From Chloroflexus aggregans DSM 9485 (GTDB taxonomy: Bacteria > Chloroflexota > Chloroflexia > Chloroflexales > Chloroflexaceae): DNA of 64,000 nt. The stretch spans positions 1,212,001 to 1,276,000 of the forward strand of contig NC_011831.1 of assembly GCF_000021945.1 (NCBI RefSeq). Reading direction: 5' to 3'. The position numbers and the translations under genes are program-made. This document shows, one piece after another, positions 58,295 through 64,000 of the stretch. Position 1 is the stretch's first letter. Each line of letters starts with the position of its first letter. The notes under the pieces were generated by a model. The model did no database searches and had not been told where the DNA came from. It saw only the letters and a list, made by a program, of their open reading frames with translations.

Positions 58295-59076
58295 GTACGT
58301 TCTTGCGACGGGTTGTCTTACTAACCGGTGCCGGTGGCGGATTGGGACGCGAGTTTGCTCACCAACTGTTAGCTGCCGGCGCCGACCTTATCCTGAGCAG
58401 TCACCATCCACATCGGCTGACTGCCGCTGCCGAGTTTGCGGCCCACCACCAGACGAGTCCGCATCCCGGTCGCATTCGGGCTTTACTACCGGCAGACTTG
58501 AGCGATCCGGCTAGTTGTGACCGGCTGGCCCAACAGGTGATGCATGTAGCCCCCGATCTCGATCTGATTATTCACAACGCCGGCGTCGGTCTGTATGGCC
58601 CACTCAATGTTATCCCGCCGGCTGCCATCGAACGTCTCTTACAGATTAATCTCCACGCCCCGATCCGACTCACCGCCGCACTCTTACCGATGTTGCGCCA
58701 TCGTCCTAACGGACAGATCGTCTTCATCTCGTCGATCCTTGGTCGCGCCGCACTACCCAATATTAGCGTCTACAGTGCGGCGAAGTTCGGCCTGCGCGGC
58801 TTTGCCAGTGGTCTCGCTGCCGACGGCTATTGCGTCAGTACGGTTTATCCTTTTTTCACCCAAACCGACATCCTCGATGCACCACAGTATGGCGAAGGCC
58901 CGCCACGGCGTGTCCCGCGCTGGTTGGTCGATCAGCCGCGCCCGGTGGTCCGAGCGAGCCTTGCCGGGATCGCTGCCCGTCGCCGACATATCTTTCCTGG
59001 TTGGAAAGCAAAACTGTTCGCAGTTGTTGCTGCGGTTGCGCCTGATCTCCTACCACCGTTTAGCCGGCTGGTGTAG
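58291..59076 (+). CDS. Short-chain dehydrogenase/reductase
   Basis: 261 residues of the classical SDR fold. Nucleotide site TGAGGGLGREF (residues 12-22), D of PADLSDP, NAG of IIHNAGVGLYG, catalytic Ser in FISSILG, and Y-x-x-x-K in VYSAAKFGL. The His-rich SHHPHR loop after the second strand may favour NADP. The ATG overlaps the R2lox stop (ATGA), so the two are made together; an R2lox product (alcohol or ketone) is a natural guess for its substrate. The C-terminal hydrophobic helix (AKLFAVVAAVAPDLLPPF) may touch the membrane. Confidence 0.92.
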   Translation: MSTFLRRVVLLTGAGGGLGREFAHQLLAAGADLILSSHHPHRLTAAAEFAAHHQTSPHPGRIRALLPADLSDPASCDRLAQQVMHVAPDLDLIIHNAGVGLYGPLNVIPPAAIERLLQINLHAPIRLTAALLPMLRHRPNGQIVFISSILGRAALPNISVYSAAKFGLRGFASGLAADGYCVSTVYPFFTQTDILDAPQYGEGPPRRVPRWLVDQPRPVVRASLAGIAARRRHIFPGWKAKLFAVVAAVAPDLLPPFSRLV

Positions 59077-59161
59077 CGACATCCTCACCGGCTACGCACG
59101 TACCACTGCCACCTCGCCCGTTGCGCCCCTATCGTTCATGTGTAGCGACATACCCCGGCTG

Positions 59162-59170
59162 TGGTACACT
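59162..59170 (+). promoter_or_regulatory. Candidate extended -10 promoter of the M20 peptidase gene
   Basis: TGGTACACT (TG-n-TACACT), 96 bases before the ATG at 59266, in the 189-base gap after the SDR gene. Confidence 0.35.
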
Positions 59171-59265
59171 ACAGACAGCGTTAAGCGAGCACGACGCAGA
59201 ACCGCACAGGCCACACCTTTATCGGTGCTCTGCGCCTCCGTGCTTTGATGTCGTAGGATGTACAT

Positions 59266-60354
59266 ATGAGCGAACTTGCCGAGGAACTGACCCGTCTGAC
59301 CTGTGATCTCATCCGATTTGAGACGATTGCCGACCGACCTGACCAGTTGCAGGCTGCAATTGATTATGTTGCCGCATACGTGGCCGATCTACCGTCGTTG
59401 CACATTGAACGGAGTAGCGCAGGCGGTAAACCGGCCCTCGTGATGACCTTACGACCTACGCGATCACCACGGCTCATACTCAACGGCCACCTTGATGTCG
59501 TCGTAGGGCAACCACATCAATTTACACCAGAGATACGCAACGGCCGCATTTACGGGCGTGGTAGCCAGGATATGAAAGGTAGTATTGCGGTCATGCTCCG
59601 CCTGATCCGCGATTTGGCAACCCAACCCAACCCACCCGATGTTGGTTTTCAGTTTGTGACCGATGAGGAGATCGGCGGCCGTCACGGCACCGGTCGGCTG
59701 CGCGACGAAGGCTGGAGCTGCGAGTTCATGCTCTGCCTCGAACCAACCGATCTCGGCATTTTGTTCGAGCACAAAGGTGGGATGTGGGCCAAACTGCGCT
59801 TACCCGGTCGTGCTGCTCACGGTTCACGACCATGGGAAGGTGATAATCCAATCTATCGGCTGGCCCGTGGGATCAATGCGCTGGCCGAACGCTACCCACC
59901 ACCCACCGGCCCCCACGAATGGCGCACCTCGGTAACACCAACGGAAATTCACGCCGGTGCCGGTTCACGCAACCAAGTACCGGCAGAGGTGTTCGTTACG
60001 TTCGATATTCGTTGGACGCCGGATACAACCCCAGAAGCGATTCAGGCCGATCTCGCTGCTGTCTTCCCCGATAGTGAGTTTGTAAGTGTGATGGCCAGCG
60101 CCGGTCTCCGCACCGATCCTGAACATCACGAAGTTGAACGGATCGCAAACCTGATCGAACGTCATACCGGCCAACCACCACGCTTCTACCGCGAACATTT
60201 CGCCACCGATGCGCGTTACTACTCTCACCTTGGCATTCCGGCCATCTGTCTCGGTCCGGTGGGAGCCGGGTTACATTCGGCTGAAGAGTGGGTGGAGATT
60301 GCCAGTCTGGTCACGCTCTACCACATCATTAACGACTACGTCAAAAGTATTTAG
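59266..60354 (+). CDS. M20-family metallopeptidase/deacylase (ArgE/DapE/CPG2 type)
   Basis: 362 residues. The two-zinc site is complete: His in NGHLDVV, bridging Asp in GRGSQDMKGS, catalytic Glu pair in TDEEIGG, and His in LHSAEEW near the C-terminus. A dimerisation domain is inserted at about 175-285 (RLPGRAAHGSRPWEGDNPI). Substrates of the family include N-acetylornithine, succinyl-diaminopimelate and peptides; I cannot pick one from sequence. AGGA lies 7 bases before the ATG. The methyltransferase gene begins 17 bases after the stop. Confidence 0.92.
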   Translation: MSELAEELTRLTCDLIRFETIADRPDQLQAAIDYVAAYVADLPSLHIERSSAGGKPALVMTLRPTRSPRLILNGHLDVVVGQPHQFTPEIRNGRIYGRGSQDMKGSIAVMLRLIRDLATQPNPPDVGFQFVTDEEIGGRHGTGRLRDEGWSCEFMLCLEPTDLGILFEHKGGMWAKLRLPGRAAHGSRPWEGDNPIYRLARGINALAERYPPPTGPHEWRTSVTPTEIHAGAGSRNQVPAEVFVTFDIRWTPDTTPEAIQADLAAVFPDSEFVSVMASAGLRTDPEHHEVERIANLIERHTGQPPRFYREHFATDARYYSHLGIPAICLGPVGAGLHSAEEWVEIASLVTLYHIINDYVKSI

Positions 60355-60371
60355 CAGTTCTAAATAATACT

Positions 60372-61511
60372 ATGCTCTACCTCCTCCAAACCTTACCCGG
60401 CCTCGCCGCGCTCACATGGCGTGAAGTTGAACAAAAAATCCATACCGACGAACGGACTGCGCCACGCCAGGTTGGGGTGCGTAACGTACCGGGCCGCAAC
60501 GATCTTATCCTCCTTGATTACCAAGGCTCACCGCGCCGATTACTGGAACTGCGTACCATCGAAGATGTCTTCGTTGTCGCGACACGTGGCTTCAAAATCG
60601 CACCTGACGAGCGCGGATTACGCCAGATTCATGCCGCAACCCGTAATGAGGAAGTCGTCAAACCGGCACTCACGTTGTGGCAACGGCTCAATGGAGGCAA
60701 ACGGAACGGCAGCTTTCGCGTCGTTGCGCGGATGGTCGGCAAACACCGCTTCCAGCGCTACGAGCTAGGGCGGGCTGTCAGTGACGCGATCCGCGATGGC
60801 TGGCCAGGCCGTTGGCAGCCGGTAAACGAAGAAGCCGATTTAGAGGTGTGGGCCACCCTGATCGAACAAGAACTGATCGTCGCGATCCGGCTTTCCGATG
60901 CGTCGTTGCGTATTCGTGGCAAAATTGCCCACTTACCGGCCTCACTGCGTCCGGCCCTTGCCGCGACAATGGTGATGCTGACCCAGCCGGCGGCTGATGA
61001 CATTTTTCTCGACCCAATGGCCGGCGTCGGTACGATCTTGCTAGAACGGGCTGCCGCCGGACCATTTACCGCGCTCTACGGCGGTGATATTAGCCCGGCT
61101 GCGGTGACGGCCATGCAAGCCAATCTCCGTGGTATCCACGGTCAGATCACAGTACGCCGCTGGAACGCGACCAAACTACCGTTGCCCGACGCCAGCGTGA
61201 CCAAGGTTGCCGTTAATTTGCCGTTCGGCACCCAGATCGGCGAAGGTGAAGACCTCGAAGAGCTATACCACGACGTGTTGCGCCAGATCGCGCGTGTGCT
61301 CAAACCGGGTGGACGGCTGGTGACCCTCGTTGCCAATCAACAACTGCTCGACCGGGCCAGAACACATGCAGCACCGGTCTTACGTGCCACGGCTCGCCAC
61401 CGTGTACTGGTACTCGGTCATCGGGCAACAATCTGTGAACATATTCGGGTTCCTGATACGGCAGCAGCACCACCGCCACCCATACCTGCCGAAGATGACG
61501 ATTGGGAGTAA
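60372..61511 (+). CDS. THUMP-type RNA guanine-N2 methyltransferase (Trm14/TrmN-like)
   Basis: 379 residues. The N-terminal ferredoxin-like/THUMP region (about 1-170) ends with GSFRVVARMVGKHRFQRYELGRAV. The methyltransferase domain (about 195-350) has SAM motif I DPMAGVGTILLERA and the catalytic motif reads VNLPFG, as in Trm14/TrmN (N/D-x-P-F/Y). These enzymes make m2G in tRNA; an rRNA substrate (RlmL-like) is less likely. A Pro-rich, acidic tail ends the protein. Confidence 0.88.
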   Translation: MLYLLQTLPGLAALTWREVEQKIHTDERTAPRQVGVRNVPGRNDLILLDYQGSPRRLLELRTIEDVFVVATRGFKIAPDERGLRQIHAATRNEEVVKPALTLWQRLNGGKRNGSFRVVARMVGKHRFQRYELGRAVSDAIRDGWPGRWQPVNEEADLEVWATLIEQELIVAIRLSDASLRIRGKIAHLPASLRPALAATMVMLTQPAADDIFLDPMAGVGTILLERAAAGPFTALYGGDISPAAVTAMQANLRGIHGQITVRRWNATKLPLPDASVTKVAVNLPFGTQIGEGEDLEELYHDVLRQIARVLKPGGRLVTLVANQQLLDRARTHAAPVLRATARHRVLVLGHRATICEHIRVPDTAAAPPPPIPAEDDDWE

Positions 61512-61514
61512 GTT

Positions 61515-61703
61515 GTGCCACGCCAACTCCGTTCACTCATCAGGATGCTGATCGTCGTGTTTGTCTTGTGGCTGATCTGGTCACGGCTCCATATCGTGAT
61601 CTGGGTACCGATGCCGTGGTGGGGATTGGTGTTACTGGTAGTGGGTAGCTATCTCGTGATCGAATACGCTATCGATCGGTTGCTCGGTCAGCGAAGACGG
61701 TAA
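61515..61703 (+). CDS. Small two-helix membrane protein
   Basis: 62 residues from a GTG at 61515, 3 bases after the methyltransferase stop. Two hydrophobic helices (about 9-29, LIRMLIVVFVLWLIWSRLHIV, and 36-52, WGLVLLVVGSYLVIEYA) are flanked by Arg-rich ends, so both termini are probably cytoplasmic. No family is recognised. Position, coding look and the terminator right after it support a real gene. Confidence 0.65.
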   Translation: MPRQLRSLIRMLIVVFVLWLIWSRLHIVIWVPMPWWGLVLLVVGSYLVIEYAIDRLLGQRRR

Positions 61704-61707
61704 GTGG

Positions 61708-61733
61708 AAGGGAGGTACCCTCACACCTCCCTT
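61708..61733. terminator. Terminator after the small membrane protein
   Basis: AAGGGAGGT (61708-61716) / ACCTCCCTT (61725-61733), 8-base loop, starting 5 bases after the stop. It can also serve the convergent ybeY operon. Confidence 0.6.
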
Positions 61734-61760
61734 TCACCGGTCATACGCCAAACGACGTAC

Positions 61761-62222
61761 TCAGCGTGGCAAACCTAGGGCAGTCATCACCGCCTCTTCA
61801 CGCGCACGCATAAGGGCCTCATCGGCGGGACCGCGCTCGTGGTCATACCCCAGCAGATGTAACATCCCGTGTACGGTTAAGTAGGCCAACTCACGGGCTG
61901 GGCTATGGCCGTATTCCGCCGCTTGCACCAACACCCGATCGTAGGAGATAGCAATATCACCGAGGTATCGCGGAAGGTTTGGCGCGGTCACAAACTGACT
62001 ACTATTACCATCATCGGCAAACGAGAGAACATCGGTTGGCGCATCAACCCCTCGAAAATCGCGGTTGAGCCGGTGTAATTCGGCATCTGTCGTAATACGG
62101 ATGCAAACCTCACAACCGGCGGGAACCTGCTCGGCGGTTAACACTGCCTGAGCTGCTCGTTCAACCAAGGCCGCGTCAACCGCCAAATCGTCATCGACCA
62201 ATACTTCAACGGTATATGTCAT
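61761..62222 (-). CDS. ybeY: Endoribonuclease YbeY
   Basis: 153 residues. The zinc-binding signature H-G-x-L-H-L-x-G-Y-D-H is intact (HGMLHLLGYDH near 115-125), as are the RDFRGVDAPTDVLSF and GDIAIS segments. It acts in 16S rRNA 3'-end maturation and ribosome quality control. The ATG at 62222 overlaps the stop of the nudix gene (ATGA), which supports this start over the longer frame. Confidence 0.95.
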   Translation of the reverse strand: MTYTVEVLVDDDLAVDAALVERAAQAVLTAEQVPAGCEVCIRITTDAELHRLNRDFRGVDAPTDVLSFADDGNSSQFVTAPNLPRYLGDIAISYDRVLVQAAEYGHSPARELAYLTVHGMLHLLGYDHERGPADEALMRAREEAVMTALGLPR

Positions 62223-62674
62223 GGTGGTGAGTCTCGAACACCGCACAAGATTTGCCGCGCCAGGAGCAAAACATCCCTTTCCCGCTCAAATGAGACCCGC
62301 TGCAGAGCTTCATCGAGCGTGAACCAACGCGCATCGTCAACCTCGCCGGCCTGAGGACGAATCTCACCGTGCTCGTAGCGCAGCAAAAAGAGATCGACGT
62401 ACTTATGGACCCGGCCCGATCCCGAACGGAACCAATACTCGATGGTTGCCAAATGCCGCTCGACCACACCGAACAACCCGGTTTCTTCCGCAACTTCACG
62501 CACGGCTGCGGCCTCAGCGGTCTCACCACGATTGACGTGACCCTTGGGCAATCCCCAGCGTTCCCCACGATCGGTGGCAATTAACGCCACTTCGATCTGT
62601 GGGGCGACGATCCGGTAGATAACACCGCCGGCCGAATAGGCTGTACGGTGCGACAATGAACGGCGTGAAGTCAT
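62219..62674 (-). CDS. Nudix hydrolase
   Basis: 151 residues. The nudix box G-x5-E-x7-R-E-x2-E-E-x-G is complete from GHVNRGE to EETG (about 46-66). The pattern SAGGVIYRI...VALIATDRGERWGLPKGHV resembles diadenosine polyphosphate or NTP pyrophosphatases. The start at 62674 gives a normal nudix N-terminus; upstream sequence belongs to ppa. It lies 10 bases after the pyrophosphatase stop and is coupled to ybeY. Confidence 0.92.
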   Translation of the reverse strand: MTSRRSLSHRTAYSAGGVIYRIVAPQIEVALIATDRGERWGLPKGHVNRGETAEAAAVREVAEETGLFGVVERHLATIEYWFRSGSGRVHKYVDLFLLRYEHGEIRPQAGEVDDARWFTLDEALQRVSFERERDVLLLARQILCGVRDSPP

Positions 62675-62684
62675 GGGTGTTCGT

Positions 62685-63236
62685 TCAGGCACGCTTGAGC
62701 ACCCGACCGGCACGCATATCCCAATAGCGGTCAATCGAGTACTGGATCCGCTCGCGAGCGACATCCGCCGACTCCCAGCCGACCGGCTCGACCCGTGAGC
62801 CTTCAAGGTCTTTATACACGGTAAAGAAGTGCTCAACCTCACGCAAATAATGCGCCGGCAGAGCAGTGTAATTGTGATAATCGGCGAAGAAGGGATCGTA
62901 CTGCAACACTGCCAGTACTTTGTCGTCCGGCTCACCCTTGTCGAGCATTCGGAATAAACCCAATGGCCGTGCCTCGACAATACAGCCGGGGAAGGTTGGT
63001 AAGTTGGTCATCACCAACACATCGAGCGGATCGCCGTCGTCATAGTATGTCTGCGGCATAAAGCCATAGTCGCCAGGGTATTGAACGGCTGAATAGAGCA
63101 CACGGTCGAGACGAAAGGCACCGATCCGCTTGTCAAATTCATACTTGTTACGTGAACCTTTCGGAATCTCAACAACAACATGAATGACGTTCGGAACGTC
63201 TGGACCGGGCTCCAGATCGTGCCATAGGTTCTGCAT
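62685..63236 (-). CDS. ppa: Inorganic pyrophosphatase, soluble family I
   Basis: 183 residues. The metal-binding signature D-x-D-P-L-D-V-L-V is present (DDGDPLDVLVMTN), with EIPKGSRNKYEFDK, YPGDYGFMPQTYYDDG and the later DDKVLAV and HFFTVYKDLEG segments. It hydrolyses pyrophosphate from biosynthesis. The ATG at 63236 is favoured, with GAGG 6 bases upstream; an in-frame GTG at 63248 is the alternative. First gene of ppa-nudix-ybeY. Confidence 0.95.
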   Translation of the reverse strand: MQNLWHDLEPGPDVPNVIHVVVEIPKGSRNKYEFDKRIGAFRLDRVLYSAVQYPGDYGFMPQTYYDDGDPLDVLVMTNLPTFPGCIVEARPLGLFRMLDKGEPDDKVLAVLQYDPFFADYHNYTALPAHYLREVEHFFTVYKDLEGSRVEPVGWESADVARERIQYSIDRYWDMRAGRVLKRA

Positions 63237-63337
63237 TGGCTGCCTCACTTACACGTATTATCTAACCTAACCTATTACCGCAAGATTATAACACGTAATG
63301 GTAGCAGTGTTCGTCAGGCACCGATTACCAACGATGA

Positions 63338-63386
63338 CACCTCGCGATGCCGGCGACGCTTGGAGCGAGACCGGCATCGCGAGGTG
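63338..63386 (-). terminator. Strong hairpin after the right-edge gene
   Basis: A perfect 16-bp stem: CACCTCGCGATGCCGG (63338-63353) / CCGGCATCGCGAGGTG (63371-63386), 17-base loop that holds a small CGCT/AGCG hairpin. It is 49 bases past the stop of the gene at 63435, upstream of ppa. It is the longest perfect hairpin in the window after the palindrome at 42585. Confidence 0.6.
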
Positions 63387-63434
63387 GTAGTACACAACGT
63401 TTGCCTTTTCCTATACCGGAAGGAAAAGACTCAC

Positions 63435-64000
63435 TTATTGGGCCGCAAACGCCAGCCCAATGCCAAATGCCCGCTCGTTCGGCCATGCCGACGCCGACGC
63501 ATAACTGATGATGATCGTGGTCGTATCGAACCGAGCAGCTCCGCCGATCGAACTTCCATCAGCCGCTTGGCCGGTGAAGGTGGCGAGATAGCTCCCGTCA
63601 GGCATTTGGTACGGTTGGTTCGCTTGGGTCACCGACACCCAATCGGAGACCGTTTGCATCCACGTCGATCCGTTCAGCAAAGCCGGATTAGCGACGGTAC
63701 GTCGCCCAATGAATCGCCCATTCCCGGTTGCAACCAACTCACCGTTGTTCGTAACCGGCGAGAGTTGCCAATTGGCAGGGTAACGGATCATTGCCGATCC
63801 CATCTGCGCAGTCACGAGACCTTCATAAGCCCAGATGAGCGGACTAGCATAGTCAACGTTACTGTTCACCGTTTGCTGTGGCTGACCGCCTGACGAGAGG
63901 AGCCACAGCTCACCGGGTGTTGTGAAACTATAGAGTGGGTCATTCGGATTGTCTGTTGGATTCCAATTCGCAGGAGCGAGTACTACCAGATTATTGCCGT
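63435..64000 (-). CDS. Unassigned secreted or surface-type protein, start beyond the right edge
   Basis: The minus-strand frame is open from the stop at 63435 to the window end (188 codons visible). The visible C-terminal part reads NNLVVLAPANWNPTDNPND, then STNVDYASPLIWAYEGL-like segments without any known motif. It is rich in Asn, Thr, Ser, Gly and aromatic residues and has few charges, as in exported beta-rich proteins. No membrane helix is seen at the C-terminus. The GTG at 63869 is internal, not a start, since the frame continues with similar composition. Confidence 0.7.
   Translation of the reverse strand, partial: GNNLVVLAPANWNPTDNPNDPLYSFTTPGELWLLSSGGQPQQTVNSNVDYASPLIWAYEGLVTAQMGSAMIRYPANWQLSPVTNNGELVATGNGRFIGRRTVANPALLNGSTWMQTVSDWVSVTQANQPYQMPDGSYLATFTGQAADGSSIGGAARFDTTTIIISYASASAWPNERAFGIGLAFAAQ

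Overview
The window looks like a chromosomal segment of a green filamentous anoxygenic phototroph of the genus Chloroflexus (Chloroflexota), probably C. aggregans or a close relative. This is inferred from protein content: a complete bacterial atp operon, methylmalonyl-CoA epimerase and a sodium-pump-type biotin decarboxylase cluster, GAF/PAS kinases, roadblock proteins, and NfeD/slipin. Both strands are densely coded. I see no tRNA, rRNA, CRISPR array or insertion sequence. Promoters often carry the extended -10 box TGCTATAAT.

Layout. 1-4435: the end of a primary-type sigma factor, a GAF/PAS histidine kinase, methylmalonyl-CoA epimerase and a zinc-ribbon/DinB protein. 4554-12608 (minus): mreB, then the F1Fo ATP synthase operon atpBEFHAGDC. 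12975-16604 (minus): a pseudo-receiver/roadblock protein, an unassigned conserved protein and an L,D-transpeptidase. 16757-21245: an Old-Yellow-Enzyme-like protein, facing a four-gene biotin-dependent sodium-pump decarboxylase operon (carboxyltransferase, OadG-like, biotin carrier, OadB-like).

21451-34941 is the accessory and decaying part. It holds an MFS transporter pseudogene, two tandem and partly identical giant membrane proteins, 1 kb of intergenic repeats with a MITE-like element, a hybrid kinase with a one-base frameshift, an intact REC-GGDEF protein, and a broken ABC exporter pair. 34952-45352 is housekeeping: lepA, a PpiC lipoprotein, mazG, DUF951, an NfeD/slipin pair, an EamA transporter, pepA and homoserine dehydrogenase. 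45911-48717 holds an aldehyde dehydrogenase and a radical SAM protein.

48853-59076 is the most interesting stretch. A 1441-residue protein has the architecture of soluble adenylyl cyclase (two class III cyclase domains, AAA/STAND ATPase, TPRs), and its two cyclase domains have lost complementary active-site residues. One base downstream is a 72-residue protein resembling the nitrile-hydratase-leader-peptide (NHLP) clan of RiPP precursors. Next come a 1222-residue P-loop/HEAT-repeat protein with Arg in place of the Walker A Lys, an R2-like ligand-binding oxidase with all metal and cross-link residues, and a translationally coupled short-chain dehydrogenase. I know of no description of this combination. 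59266-64000 holds an M20 peptidase, a THUMP-type methyltransferase, a small membrane protein, a ppa-nudix-ybeY operon (minus), and the end of an unassigned protein that runs off the right edge.
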